51,238 nucleotides of DNA from Coriobacteriaceae bacterium AF45-21 (GCA_027682925.1 JAQCYU010000016.1:1-51238), one strand, 5' to 3'. Numbered from the stretch's first letter, positions 12,465 through 21,671 are shown. Program-made: numbers and translations. The notes: generated from the letters alone by a model not told the origin.

Positions 12465-13056
12465 TCAGGCTACCTGCTTCCTGGATGTAGCGCTCGATGA
12501 GCTTCTTCTGCTCGGCATCGTCCTCGAGTGCCTCGCCCACGATCTTGGTGGCGACGGCAACGGACAGGTCGGCGATGGAGCTCGCGGCACCGGCGTAAAT
12601 GGACTTGCGCTCGTCCTCGACGGTCGTATGGGCCTTGGCGATGATCTCCTCGGCCTCCTTGTGAGCAGCCTCGATGATACGGGCGCGCTCGGACTCGGCG
12701 TCCTTACGGGCCTCGAGAACGATGTCGGCAGCCTGACGACGGGCGTCGGTGACGATCGAGTCGGACTCAGCGCGCTTGGCGATAGCCTCCTGCTTGGTCT
12801 TCTCGGCCTCGTCGAGGCTCTCCTCGATCTTCTTGCCGCGCTCCTCCATGGTTTTCATGATGCCCGGCAGGGCGACCTTGGCCAGCACGATCCAGATAAT
12901 CAGGAAGGCGATAAGCGCCGGGATGAACTCCGCCATCTTAGGGATGAGGATGTCCGCACCGGCAGCGCCGTCCTCGGCGAACGCGGAAACCGGCATGAGC
13001 AGCGCGGCCGCGGACGCGGAGAGTGCGATCGCGCTCTTCTGGGATGAAAGATTCAT
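12454..13056 (-). CDS. atpF: ATP synthase b subunit with N-terminal signal-like segment
   Basis: Peripheral-stalk subunit. 200 residues. Unusually for a bacterial b subunit, the usual membrane span (MAEFIPALIAFLIIWIVLAK, about 41-60) is preceded by 28 residues that look like a cleavable signal peptide: SAIALSASAAALLMPVSAFA followed by EDGAAGAD. After the span comes a long charged coiled coil (RGKKIEESLDEAEKTKQEAIAKR, then Ala/Glu heptads) and a C-terminal segment resembling the OSCP-binding end. If the leader is cleaved, the mature protein has a periplasm-side N-terminus in the normal b topology. Confidence 0.95.
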   Translation of the reverse strand: MNLSSQKSAIALSASAAALLMPVSAFAEDGAAGADILIPKMAEFIPALIAFLIIWIVLAKVALPGIMKTMEERGKKIEESLDEAEKTKQEAIAKRAESDSIVTDARRQAADIVLEARKDAESERARIIEAAHKEAEEIIAKAHTTVEDERKSIYAGAASSIADLSVAVATKIVGEALEDDAEQKKLIERYIQEAGSLNAD

Positions 13057-13071
13057 ACTTGACGCTCCGTG

Positions 13072-13266
13072 CTATTTAACGATCAGCGCGACAACGAAGC
13101 CGATCAGAGCCAGAGCCTCGCCGAAGGCGGAGCCCATAATGAAGACGGTGAACACGCGGCCCTGGACCTCAGGCTGACGGGCCATAGCACCCGTAGCACC
13201 CAGAGCAGACAGGCCGATAGCAAGACCAGCGCCGATAACACCGAGACCGTAACCGATAACTCCCAC
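13072..13266 (-). CDS. atpE: ATP synthase c subunit
   Basis: Rotor-ring proteolipid of Fo. 64 residues, short for the family (usually about 70-80). Two glycine-rich membrane helices flank the polar loop ARQPEV, which contacts gamma/epsilon. The ion-binding carboxylate is Glu50 (MGSAFGEALALIGF). The residue after it is Ala rather than Ser/Thr, so the Na+-type ES motif is missing; proton coupling is inferred. The upstream gap to atpB is about 120 bases, larger than others in the operon. Confidence 0.96.
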   Translation of the reverse strand: MGVIGYGLGVIGAGLAIGLSALGATGAMARQPEVQGRVFTVFIMGSAFGEALALIGFVVALIVK

Positions 13267-13390
13267 GATTCCTCCTTTGTCGTGCGTGTCTTATTTCACG
13301 CAGGATAACCTTTTTATAACTGCCGGGCTCCATGGGTACGGGCACCGGCGGTTTAACGAATTACCTTACCTTTAAGGCGCGAACGGAAGA

Positions 13391-14193
13391 CTACTCCTCC
13401 TCCGCGACCTCCTCTGCCTCGGAGACATACACGGCGGTAAGGACCGTGAAGACGTAAGCCTGGATGGCGCCGACCACAAGCTCGATCGCATAGATCAGGA
13501 TGAGGATGGCAAGCCAGGCCAGCGAAGGCAGGGCGCCAACGGCGTGGGCCGCGGAAACCTGCTGAAGCAGCGGCTGCATGAACATGCTCGCCATGATGGC
13601 GAACGAGCCCATGACCACGTGTCCTGCGAACATGTTGCAGAACAGACGGACGGCGAGCGTGATGAGGCGCAGGAAGGTCGAGAAAAGCTCGACGACCCAC
13701 ACGAGCACGTTCATCGGGAAGCTCACGCCTGCGGGGCGAGGCTCTTGATGTAGCCGATCACGCCGTGAGCCTTGCATCCGTAGTAGATGAAGTACACGAA
13801 GGCGAAAATGGCGAGTGCGGCGGTGGAGCCGATTGCGCCGGTGCCGGGCTTCATTCCCGGAATCAGGCCGATCATGTTATTGATCAGGATGAACAGGAAA
13901 AGCGAGCACAGGAACGGGAAGTGCTTCTTCCAGTTCTCACCCACGACACCCTTGCCGATATCGTTCTCGACGTACTCGATGATGTACTCGAAACCGTTGA
14001 CGAAGAAGCCCTTGGGAACCAGGGTCTGCTTCTTCTTGAACACGGCCAGGACGATCAGGAGCACGATCGTGGAGACGATCAGCCAAAACGAGTACTGCGT
14101 GATGCCGCAGCTCAGATCGCCCACGACAGGGGTGGAGCTGAACTCGCTGACCAGATGATTAATCTCATCAGGCAGCTTTTCAAAAATTTCCAC
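13391..14193 (-). CDS. atpB: ATP synthase a subunit, one apparent frameshift
   Basis: Fo stator subunit forming the ion half-channels. Membrane helices are evident, and the essential arginine lies in TFLRLITLAVRLFCNMFAGH (pattern of E. coli Arg210). The C-terminus has AILILIYAIELVVGAIQAYVFTVLTAVY. The frame breaks at 13733-13736: one more C in the CCCC run on the coding strand changes SLAPQA-stop into SLAPAGVSFPMNVLVWVVELF and gives 267 residues, the normal length. As the protein is required for an intact ATP synthase, a sequence error is much more likely than decay. Confidence 0.92.
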
Positions 14194-14196
14194 GAC

Positions 14197-14508
14197 TTAC
14201 CTTTCGACCTCATGAGGATCTCGCAGCGCCTTGGCGACACGAACCGCGCAGGCGGCCATAAAGGCCACGAAGCCGATCGCCTCGCCCAGGAGGAACATGC
14301 GAAATGCCTCTCCGAACAACACAAACACAACCAAGGTAAAGACGAGCAGGGCGATTGCCGAGACCGCCAGACTCACCATACCCTTGAGCATGTCCGCATT
14401 CTGTTTATCGTCAAGAACCGGCTTGAGCGTAAAGACAAAGGGAAGGAAGGCAATTGCGCCCGCGATGGCGCCTGCAACGATAGCGAGCAGATCGGCTATC
14501 TGAAACAC
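14197..14508 (-). CDS. Small membrane protein at head of atp operon (AtpI-like position)
   Basis: About 103 residues with probable membrane spans at VAGAIAGAIAFLPFVFTL, LAVSAIALLVFTLVVFVLF and FLLGEAIGFVAFMAACAV. It stands directly before atpB with three bases between, where many bacteria have atpI (uncI), an Fo assembly or ion-transport helper. Sequence similarity to AtpI is not obvious to me, so the name rests on position and topology. The GTG at 14508 is chosen because GAGG precedes it by six bases and because the likely promoter -10 box lies at 14570-14575, too close for the longer ATG start at 14583. Confidence 0.7.
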   Translation of the reverse strand: MFQIADLLAIVAGAIAGAIAFLPFVFTLKPVLDDKQNADMLKGMVSLAVSAIALLVFTLVVFVLFGEAFRMFLLGEAIGFVAFMAACAVRVAKALRDPHEVER

Positions 14509-14569
14509 TGGCGTCCTCACTTTCCTTTTTAACGCTTCACAGAACAGTTCCCGCCAAACATTGGTGACT

Positions 14570-14597
14570 ATTGTACGAGCCAATCGCTAAAGTACAA
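14570..14597 (-). promoter_or_regulatory. Sigma70-type promoter of the ATP synthase operon
   Basis: Minus-strand TTGTAC (14597-14592), 16-base spacer, TACAAT (14575-14570). Located about 60 bases upstream of the chosen start of the first gene, with no other gene of that operon further upstream. Confidence 0.65.
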
Positions 14598-14788
14598 CCG
14601 AAAAAGCATCGGTTAATACGCACCTGTTCGTTTTCTTAAGACCTTCTTTATGCCGCAGGTACGGTAATACGTTTTTCTCGAACCCTGCAGGGCAAAACGT
14701 CCGTTAACAGGAGTGCGCGCGGTCGCCTTTTGTTCGTCCGCGCGCACCGTTTCTTCGTATTTGCAGCCGCGGCCGTTTAGCCCAGCGA

Positions 14789-15436
14789 CTAGAGCGTGCC
14801 GTAGATGCGGTCGCCGGCGTCGCCGAGGCCGGGAACGATGTAGGCAGCCTCGTTGAGATGGTCGTCGATGGCGCAGGTATAGATATGCACATCTGGGTCC
14901 TTCTCGGTCAGCGACTTGAGGCCCTCGGGGGCCGCGACGATGCACAGCATGCGGATGTCCTTGACACCGCGCTCGCGCAGGTAGCTGATGGCCATCTCGG
15001 CCGAACCGCCCGTGGCAAGCATGGGGTCGACGACCAAGCAGATGCGCTGGTCGATATCCTTGGGCATCTTGCAGTAATACTCGTGCGGCTCGTGGGTGAC
15101 CTCGTCGCGCTCCATGCCGATGTGACCCACGCGAGCGGAGGGCACCAGGTCGAGGATGCCGTCGACCATGCCAAGGCCCGCACGCAGGATGGGCACGATG
15201 GCGAGTTTCTTGCCGGCAAGCTGTTTGAACGTGGCGGTAGTGATGGGGGTCTCGACCTCGACGTCTTCCATAGGCAGGTCGCGCATGGCCTCGTAGCCGT
15301 CAAAAAGCGCGAGTTCGCGCACGAGCTGGCGGAACTGGTTGGTGCCGGTGTTTTTGTCGCGCAGGATCGACAGCTTGTGCTGGACGAGCGGGTGATCGAC
15401 AAGCGTCACACGGGACGCATCGTAGGTGACGGTCAT
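14789..15436 (-). CDS. upp: Uracil phosphoribosyltransferase
   Basis: Salvages uracil to UMP with PRPP in the cytoplasm. 215 residues from the ATG at 15436 ([23 protein letters not shown], a typical Upp N-terminus). Conserved: [26 protein letters not shown], the PRPP loop [16 protein letters not shown], and the uracil-binding C-terminus [15 protein letters not shown]. Upstream in-frame codons to 15496 do not resemble the family. Followed by a GC hairpin at 14713-14747 and the atp operon promoter. Confidence 0.97.
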   Translation of the reverse strand: MTVTYDASRVTLVDHPLVQHKLSILRDKNTGTNQFRQLVRELALFDGYEAMRDLPMEDVEVETPITTATFKQLAGKKLAIVPILRAGLGMVDGILDLVPSARVGHIGMERDEVTHEPHEYYCKMPKDIDQRICLVVDPMLATGGSAEMAISYLRERGVKDIRMLCIVAAPEGLKSLTEKDPDVHIYTCAIDDHLNEAAYIVPGLGDAGDRIYGTL

Positions 15437-15559
15437 GGATTGATTGCCCCTTTCGTTGCGGCCGCAAAACGGCCTTGCTGACAAGGCGCGCAGCAATGTT
15501 GCCGCCGCACGCCATGCATTAGTTTAGCGGTTTGTTGTATCGAGCAGCCCATCGCAGCC

Positions 15560-17100
15560 CTACTGTGAGGTGCTGAGCGAGCGCCTGACTGCATCACGCC
15601 AGCCCGCAAGGTTTTGCTCGCGGCGCTCGGCGGACATGTGGGGAAGGAAGGTCCTAACGATCTGGCATTTTGCTCCAGCTCTTCCAGGTCTTCCCAATAG
15701 CCGACGGCAAGACCCGCCAAGTACGCGGCACCGATTGCCGTGGTCTCCACCGTCTCGCATTGCAGCACGGGGATATCCAGCAGGTCGGCCTGGAATTGCA
15801 TGATGAACTCGTTGCGCGAGGCACCGCCATCGACAGACAGGCGCTCAATCGAAAGCCCCACGTCCTGCTCCATGGCGCGCAGCACGTCGTAGCTCTGATA
15901 TGCCATGGATTCGCAGGCGGCACGTACGATGGTCGCACGGCTCGAGGCGCCGGTCAGACCGCACACGATACCGCGAGCATGCGGGTCCCACCAGGGAGCA
16001 CCCAAACCCGCAAAGGCCGGAACGAAGTAGCAGCCCTCGTTGTCGCTAATCGAAGCGGCGAGTTGTGCCGACTCGCTCACGCTCGAGATGATGCCCATGT
16101 TGTTGCGAAGCCAGTTCATCGTTGAGCCGGCGGCAAAAATAGAGCCCTCGAGCGCATAGCTGACTTTGCCGTCCGCAGCGATACCGATGGTGGAGACCAG
16201 GCCATTCTTGGATTCGACGATCTCGTCGCCGGTGTTCATGAGCATAAAGCAACCCGTGCCATAGGTGTTTTTGGTCTGGCCGGGACGGAAACAGCAGTGG
16301 CCGAACAGCGACGCCTGTTGGTCACCCGCCACGCCCATGATGGGCGGCATGTTGGTCATGATGTCGCTCGCGACGCGGCCGTAGTCGCCCGAGCTCCAGC
16401 GAACCTCGGGCATCATGGAACGTGGAACGTCAAAGAGTGCCAGCAGGTCGTCGTCCCAATCGAGCGTATGGATATTAAAGAGTGCCGTGCGGCTGGCATT
16501 GGTGTAGTCGGTGGCAAAGACCTGGCCGCCGGTGAGGTTGTAGATGAGCCAGGTGTCGATGGTGCCAAACATGAGGTCGCCCGCCGCCGCGCTTTCGCGT
16601 GCGCCGTCGACGTTGTCGAGAATCCACTGCACCTTGGAGGCCGAGAAATACGGGTCGAGCGTGAGTCCCGTGCGGGAGCGCACCAGCCCTTCTGCGCCCT
16701 GCTCGACAAGCTCGTCGATCAGAGGTGCGGTACGGCGGCACTGCCATACGATAGCGTTATAGATCGGCTGACCGCTCACGCGATCCCAGACCACCGTGGT
16801 CTCGCGCTGGTTGGAGATGCCGATGGCAGCAATGCGGTCGGAGTGGATACCGCTCTTAAACTGGACTTCCATCATGACGGCGATCTGGCTAGCAAGGACC
16901 GCCATGGGGTCTTGCTCCACCCAGCCGGGACGCGGGAAGCTGGTTTTGACGCTGCGACGTGCCTGCGCGACGATGCATCCGTACTCGTCGACGATGGTCG
17001 CAAGTACCGAGGTGGTGCCGCAGTCGAGCGCCATGATGTAGGAACCGCCAAAGTCAAACGAGGCATCTTCCATGCCCAGGCTGCCCAGATTCAACGACAT
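15560..17100 (-). CDS. glpK: Glycerol kinase, apparent frameshift near the C-terminus
   Basis: Phosphorylates glycerol to sn-glycerol-3-phosphate; FGGY-family fold. Conserved: YIMALDCGTTSVLATIVDEYG (phosphate loop; Cys where most have Gln), SNQRETTVVWDR, WILDNVDGARESAAAGDLMFGTIDTWLIYNLTGG, GVAGDQQASLFG and SVDGGASRNEFIMQFQADLL. Near the end, at 15664-15665, the frame runs into SLGPSFPTC; adding one C gives NAQIVRTFLPHMSAERREQNLAGWRDAVRRSLSTSQ, the expected GlpK tail, ending at 15560. The repaired protein is about 513 residues. Without repair, translation would run on to about 15433 with a foreign tail. No glycerol facilitator gene is adjacent. Confidence 0.9.
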
Positions 17101-17113
17101 CGCTTAAACCTTT

Positions 17114-17857
17114 CTATTGCATCGGGTCGGACAGGACCCGTTCGATCTCTGATGCGGGAAGTGCGCCTTGGCGCAGGAGCTGGAGCTCGCCGTGCTGAAA
17201 CGACACGATGGTCGAGGCGTCGCGACACGGGGTCTCACCGGCGTCGACGGCAACATCGACCCCCTCCAGGATGCGACCCTCCACCGTGATAAAACTTGCC
17301 GGCGCGGGCGCGCCATGCGTGTTGGCGCTGGTGCAGGCAAGGGGGCTGCCACAGGCGCGAATGAGCGCCTGCACCACGGGCGAGGCCGAAGCGCGAAGTG
17401 CCACCGTGTCGTCGGCAGCGCGCATAAAGGTCGGCACGCAGGGGGCTGCCTTGACCACGATAGTCAGGGCTCCCGGCCAGCATCGTCGCGCGAGTATGCG
17501 GGCATCTTCCGGGATATCCACGCCATAGCGGTCGAGTGCTTCGACGCCATCGACCAGCCAAGCGACGGTTTGCGTGAGTTCACGTTGCTTGAGAGTGAAG
17601 ATACGGCGATAGCCGGTGCCGAGCGCAGGAACTGCGGCGCCATTGACGGCAGCCTGCGGATCGCGCGGCCACGATGGGAATTCGCTTGTATCTTGGGGCA
17701 CGGCGTCCGAGAAGGCGTTGACTGCCACGGCGACACCGTAGACGGTCTCGGTCGGGATCAAAGCCAGGCCGCCGCGGCCGAGCACCTCGGCCGTGCGCTC
17801 GACGGCAAGCCGATGCGGCTCGCGCGTTCCCTCGTATACCCGATAGACCGTCTGCAT
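17114..17857 (-). CDS. L-threonylcarbamoyladenylate synthase (Sua5/YciO/YrdC family)
   Basis: Makes threonylcarbamoyl-AMP from threonine, bicarbonate and ATP for t6A modification of ANN-decoding tRNAs. The 247-residue chain shows LALIPTETVYGVAV, RCWPGALTIVVKA and PLACTSANTHGAPAPASF, the three hallmark motifs of the TsaC fold. There is no C-terminal Sua5 domain. An insert of about 30 residues (DAVPQDTSEFPSWPRDPQAAVNGAAVPALGTG) between the first motif and the KQR segment is longer than usual. Thirteen bases separate it from glpK, on the same strand. Confidence 0.9.
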   Translation of the reverse strand: MQTVYRVYEGTREPHRLAVERTAEVLGRGGLALIPTETVYGVAVAVNAFSDAVPQDTSEFPSWPRDPQAAVNGAAVPALGTGYRRIFTLKQRELTQTVAWLVDGVEALDRYGVDIPEDARILARRCWPGALTIVVKAAPCVPTFMRAADDTVALRASASPVVQALIRACGSPLACTSANTHGAPAPASFITVEGRILEGVDVAVDAGETPCRDASTIVSFQHGELQLLRQGALPASEIERVLSDPMQ

Positions 17858-18005
17858 GTGTATGCCAGCCCCTTACGCTCTGGTGCAAGTTTGTTTACTG
17901 TGGGGCATTCTCGCACGAAACGTTCAACCTATTTGCCCAGAGCGCATGTTGGTTTGGTGAGCGGCTCTAGTAGTCGGTGAAAGTGAGGGGGTTAATTGAA
18001 GATTT

Positions 18006-18308
18006 TTAGCGCGCAAGCGTAACGGTACGATCGGGAAACTCGATGCTTGCAACCAGTTTTCCGCCGAGGCTCTCTGCGTACCTGCTCAGCGTGTCGAGCC
18101 TCATCGAACCCAACTCCCCACGCTCGAGCTCGGATACACGTTTTTGAGAAACGCCCATCGACTGGGCGACCGACGCCTGTGTTAGATCTTTTAACCTGCG
18201 AATCTGAGCAAGCTTATAGGCTTCGATACGATCGCGAGTCCTCTCCTGCTCGGCGGTAATGGAGTCGCGTGTTATCCCGCGAGATTCCATATACTCATGC
18301 AGTTCCAT
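18006..18308 (-). CDS. XRE-family antitoxin (HigA-like)
   Basis: 100 residues; a helix-turn-helix covers about 44-98 (LTQASVAQSMGVSQKRVSELERGELGSMRLDTLSRYAESLGGKL), the usual HigA/XRE DNA-binding layout. The start overlaps the end of the upstream toxin gene by 14 bases, toxin-first order being typical of higBA. Expected to neutralise the toxin and repress the promoter at 18699-18731. Confidence 0.85.
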   Translation of the reverse strand: MELHEYMESRGITRDSITAEQERTRDRIEAYKLAQIRRLKDLTQASVAQSMGVSQKRVSELERGELGSMRLDTLSRYAESLGGKLVASIEFPDRTVTLAR

Positions 18309-18689
18309 CTCGATCGAGCCTCCTTACGTGGCGACGGTATATTTGCTCGGCCCTTGGAATGTTGATCGCATACCAACCGTTCCATTTTGCCCTTGACGAT
18401 CCCGCTCGCGACTTATCACCCGCCAATAGCAATACCGCCTGGCGCTTGGGGTCAAAGGCGAAGAGGATGCGAATCACCTGCCCACCACACGACGTCACTC
18501 TCAGCTCCTTTAAATGATGAAGCTTCGAGCCCTTTACGTGGTCAACCAGCGGACGACCAAGGCTGGGACCTTCCTTCTCGAGCACCAAAAGGTCTGCATA
18601 AATCTGCTTCAGCGTAGCTCATCCTGCTCATCAAGCCAAGGTTCAATGTAATCAAGCACGATACGGTACCGATGCAGCTGATTTGACAT
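18295..18689 (-). CDS. HigB/RelE-type toxin, one apparent frameshift
   Basis: Ribosome-dependent mRNA interferase of a type II toxin-antitoxin pair. The first 26 codons (MSNQLHRYRIVLDYIEPWLDEQDELR) run from the ATG at 18689, which has a strong GAAGGAGAAGGG ribosome site. The rest follows in another frame: LKQIYADLLVLEKEGPSLGRPLVDHVKGSK, then LKELR and IRILFAFDPKRQAVLLLAGDK, the Gp49/HigB core. Adding one C at 18612 joins both into about 131 residues. Unrepaired, the toxin would be truncated and inactive. This could be real loss of toxicity, but the same kind of break in essential genes here favours sequence error. Confidence 0.75.
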
Positions 18690-18698
18690 ACCCTTCTC

Positions 18699-18731
18699 CT
18701 TCTATAGTAGAAGTTTTACGGTATATTGCAA
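18699..18731 (-). promoter_or_regulatory. Promoter and likely operator of the higBA pair
   Basis: Minus-strand TTGCAA (18731-18726), 16-base spacer, TACTAT (18709-18704). The -10 box sits inside a palindrome, CTTCTA-N3-TAGAAG (18699-18713), a good candidate site for autorepression by the XRE antitoxin. Start codon of the toxin follows at 18689. Confidence 0.6.
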
Positions 18732-18764
18732 GGACAAACTTGCGCAAATGTCTATTTGTTCAGC

Positions 18765-20015
18765 TTAAATACGCTGTTTGGGCTCGGTGACGATGGCTCG
18801 AACGATGCGGGGGCGATCGGTAAGGTCATGGACGATACGCACGTCCGAAAGGCCTGCCTGGCGACAGAGCTCGGCCGCGGCATCGAGGGTACCCTCGTAG
18901 AGCTCGCAGGCAAACAGGCCGCCGGCGCGCAACATGTAAGGCGCCGCGTTGAGCAGGCGGCGGAAGATATCGAGGCCGTCGGCGCCGCCCTCGAGCGCCA
19001 GGTCGGGCTCAAAGTCCTTGACCTCGTGCGGCAGCGAGCGCATGACGTCGGTCGGGATGTAAGGTGGGTTGGAGACGAGCACATCAAAGGTGCCCCACTC
19101 TTCGCGGGGAATGGAACTCACCAGGTTGGTGAGGCTAAAGGCAACCTCATCTGCCGTGAGGCCGAGGGTGTCGCGGTTTTTGGTGGCCAGATCGATGGCG
19201 CGCGACTCGATATCGGTGGCGGTGCAGGTAACGTGGCCGCGGCGCTCCCAGGCAAGGGAGAGCGAAATGCAGCCCGTGCCGCAGCCGACCTCGAGAACGC
19301 GGGCAGTGCGGGGCTCGGCTGGGGCAGGCGCAGCGGCATCCTGAGCTGAAACCGTCTCCTGGTCGGCACCCTCGATGGCGACGCCGTATTCGTCGAGCTC
19401 GGACTCGGCGGCTTCCGCGGCTTCGGCTTCTGCTGCCTGCGCGGCGGCTTCCTCGGCCTCGCGATCGGCCAGTTCCTCGGCATAAGCGCGACTGCCCAGC
19501 ACATCGCCGCCTAGCGCCGCCTCGTCGGCAGCTGTGAGGTTGGCGGCACGGCGCTCGGCCGTCGCTCGCTCGTCGGCCAGCGCGGCCTCGGCCTTGCGTG
19601 CCTCCTCGACCTCATCGTTCCAAGGCAGCTCAACACGCTGACGGGCAGCGGCCTCGGGGCTCAGTACCTCGGCATCCAGATAATTGAGGACTTCCTCGAC
19701 GAGCATCTCGGTCTCGGGGCGCGGAATGAGCACACCGGGGGCGCACGCGACGTCGATCATGCGAAACTGCGTGCTGCCCGTGATGTATTGCAGCGGCTCG
19801 CCCTTAGCGCGGCGGACAACGGCCGCATGCATGGTCTCGAGCTGGGCCGCGTTAAGCGTCTCGTCCATACGCATATATAGGTCAATGCGCGCCAGGCCCG
19901 TGGCGGCGCACAGCAGCCACTCGGCAGAAAGACGGGGGTGCTCCTCGCCGCGCTCGGCCAGGTACTCCTTGGTCCACTCGAGACAACGCTTGATGGTCCA
20001 AATCTCGTTTGCCAT
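18765..20015 (-). CDS. prmC: Release-factor glutamine N5-methyltransferase with large Ala/Glu insertion
   Basis: Methylates the glutamine of the GGQ motif in RF1 and RF2. The N-terminal five-helix domain is normal (to about residue 112, including GEPLQYITGSTQF and GVLIPRPETEMLVEE). The SAM-binding domain follows from about 238 (VLEVGCGTGCISLSLA) with the catalytic NPPY at 316-319. Between them lies an insertion of about 120 residues made mostly of Ala and Glu with Asp/Arg, predicted helical, charged and low-complexity. This makes the protein 416 residues against the usual 280-290. Start at the ATG 20015; the longer reading frame from 20090 has no family match. The target gene prfA lies just upstream. 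Confidence 0.93.
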   Translation of the reverse strand: MANEIWTIKRCLEWTKEYLAERGEEHPRLSAEWLLCAATGLARIDLYMRMDETLNAAQLETMHAAVVRRAKGEPLQYITGSTQFRMIDVACAPGVLIPRPETEMLVEEVLNYLDAEVLSPEAAARQRVELPWNDEVEEARKAEAALADERATAERRAANLTAADEAALGGDVLGSRAYAEELADREAEEAAAQAAEAEAAEAAESELDEYGVAIEGADQETVSAQDAAAPAPAEPRTARVLEVGCGTGCISLSLAWERRGHVTCTATDIESRAIDLATKNRDTLGLTADEVAFSLTNLVSSIPREEWGTFDVLVSNPPYIPTDVMRSLPHEVKDFEPDLALEGGADGLDIFRRLLNAAPYMLRAGGLFACELYEGTLDAAAELCRQAGLSDVRIVHDLTDRPRIVRAIVTEPKQRI

Positions 20016-20440
20016 GGGGCCCTCCCCTCTTAAGCGCCGGACGGCGCGCGAATGTCGGAGCAGATTGTAAGCGAGGCCAGCGCTTGGCAAGGGGCGATTG
20101 AAGGCGATTATCGAGAATCAGCCAGAATTTTGCACCGAGCTCGCTCAAAGTGTTCATTCGCTGACGTCTAAATTTGCATTCGTCAAGCTTTTGGCAAGGT
20201 TGCCCCAAAACTGACCAATATCTAACCAAGAACTTGCCACATCGCTTGACGCACGACCCATCAAAAATCGCTCCGCGACTTCTTGAACGATATTTTGAGC
20301 AATATTTTCGATAGCGGACTTATGCCGTCAATTACCTTAAGCAGGTAAGCAGCTCAAATGACATCACAGCCGACTGAATAAAATATCAAGGCAATGTCAC
20401 CAATGACTCCCTACGAATCATTTGACAACCAAGGAAACGC
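20016..20440. other. AT-rich intergenic region with possible gene remnant
   Basis: The stretch between prmC and the repeat is clearly richer in A/T than its neighbours. On the minus strand an open frame of 58 codons without a usual start (20327-20154) encodes a protein-like string including IENIAQNIVQEVAERFLMGR and SWLDIGQFWGNLAKSLTNAN before a TGA. It has no ribosome-binding site that I can find and may be the 3' remnant of a lost gene. No recognisable family. Confidence 0.35.
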
Positions 20441-20603
20441 CGATGTTTTGGCAATGTCAGCGAGCGACGTCCAGAGCGAACAAGTTGGCATGAAAAAGGC
20501 AAGGCATAGACCTTCTGGTCATGCCTTGCCTTTTGAATGACAAATTGTCGCTCTGGGCGGCGCGCAGCGTCGAGTCGTTACGCGGTTTGTAAAACCGCGT
20601 AAC
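20441..20603. repeat. Stop-codon-abutting structured repeat, copy 2
   Basis: Same architecture as the copies at 4859 and 26469. Stems here are CCAGAGCGA / TCGCTCTGG, GGCAAGGCAT / ATGCCTTGCC (A/T-flanked terminator-like hairpin, loop identical to copy 1) and GTTACGCGGTTT / AAACCGCGTAAC (20577-20603). The last stem ends one base before the TAG of prfA (20604-20606). The first 16 bases (CGATGTTTTGGCAATG) are shared with copy 3 but not copy 1. Confidence 0.9.
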
Positions 20604-21671
20604 CTACACGGCCTGTGCCAGCTTCTCGGCACGCTCGGCGGCGGCGAGCGCCTCGATGACGGTGCCGAGCTGGTCGCCCAGGAGGACGCCGTTGTAGGTG
20701 GAGTTGAAGCCGATGCGGTGATCGGTCACGCGGTCCTGGGGCTGGTTGTAGGTACGGATCTTCTCGGAACGGTTGCCGTGGCCGATCTGGCTCTGGCGCT
20801 CGGCACCGAGCTCCGCCTGCTGCTTCTCGAGCTCCATCTCGTACAGACGGGCGCGCAGCATCTGCATGCAGACTTCGCGGTTCTGGATCTGGGAGCGCTG
20901 TTCCTGCGACTGCACCACGGTGTTGGTGGGCAGGTGGGTGATGCGCACGGCGGAGTAGGTGGTGTTAACGCACTGACCGCCAGGGCCGGAGGCACAGTAG
21001 GTATCGATGCGCAGGTCGGACTGGTTGATCTGAACGTCGATCTCCTCGGCCTCGGGAAGCACGGCGACGGTTGCCGTGGAGGTCTGGATGCGACCCTGGG
21101 ACTCGGTCTTGGGAACGCGCTGGACGCGGTGCACGCCGGACTCGAACTTCATGACGGAGTAGACGCGGTCGCCCTCGACCTTGAACTCGATGGACTTAAA
21201 GCCGCCGGCCTCGCTGGGGCTGGAGTCGAGCACGGTGGTCTTCCAGCCGCGCGACTCGCAGAAGCGCTGATACATCTTGTACAGATCGCCGGCAAAGATA
21301 GCCGCCTCGTCGCCACCGGCGGCGGAGCGAATCTCGACGATGGTGTTCTTGTCGTCGTTGGGGTCGCTCGGGATGAGCATGTACTTAATGTCTTCCTCGA
21401 GCTGGGGAAGCTTGGCCTCGTTTTCGGAGATGTCCATCTGGAGCATCTCCTTCTCATCGGCATCGGTCGTATCGTGGAGCATTTCCTTGGCAGCCTCGAT
21501 GTCATCGAGCGCGCCGATGTACTCGCGCGAGGCGGCGATGAGGTCGGACTGGTGCGCGTACTCCTTGTTGAGACGCGTGAACTCCTTGATGTCGGAGGCA
21601 ACGGCCGGGTCGGAAAGCTTCTTCTCGAGCTCCTCATAGGCCTTGATGATCTTTTCGAGCTTGTCGCGCAT
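20604..21671 (-). CDS. prfA: Peptide chain release factor 1
   Basis: Recognises UAA/UAG stop codons and triggers peptide release. 355 residues, standard length. Contains the catalytic GPGGQCVNTTYSAVRITHLPT (GGQ, substrate of PrmC), the N-terminal coiled region and the typical RTYNQPQDRVTDHRIG element. The ATG at 21671 follows AAAGGAG. The codon-recognition region lies within IQTSTATVAVLPEAEE upstream of the GGQ domain. The usual partner prmC follows, but separated by nearly 600 bases that include a structured repeat. Confidence 0.97.
   Translation of the reverse strand: MRDKLEKIIKAYEELEKKLSDPAVASDIKEFTRLNKEYAHQSDLIAASREYIGALDDIEAAKEMLHDTTDADEKEMLQMDISENEAKLPQLEEDIKYMLIPSDPNDDKNTIVEIRSAAGGDEAAIFAGDLYKMYQRFCESRGWKTTVLDSSPSEAGGFKSIEFKVEGDRVYSVMKFESGVHRVQRVPKTESQGRIQTSTATVAVLPEAEEIDVQINQSDLRIDTYCASGPGGQCVNTTYSAVRITHLPTNTVVQSQEQRSQIQNREVCMQMLRARLYEMELEKQQAELGAERQSQIGHGNRSEKIRTYNQPQDRVTDHRIGFNSTYNGVLLGDQLGTVIEALAAAERAEKLAQAV

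Noticed and set aside
14713..14747. GC hairpin GTGCGCGCGG / CCGCGCGCAC after upp as an intrinsic terminator
   Set aside because: No T-run follows on the minus strand, so it does not qualify by sequence alone.
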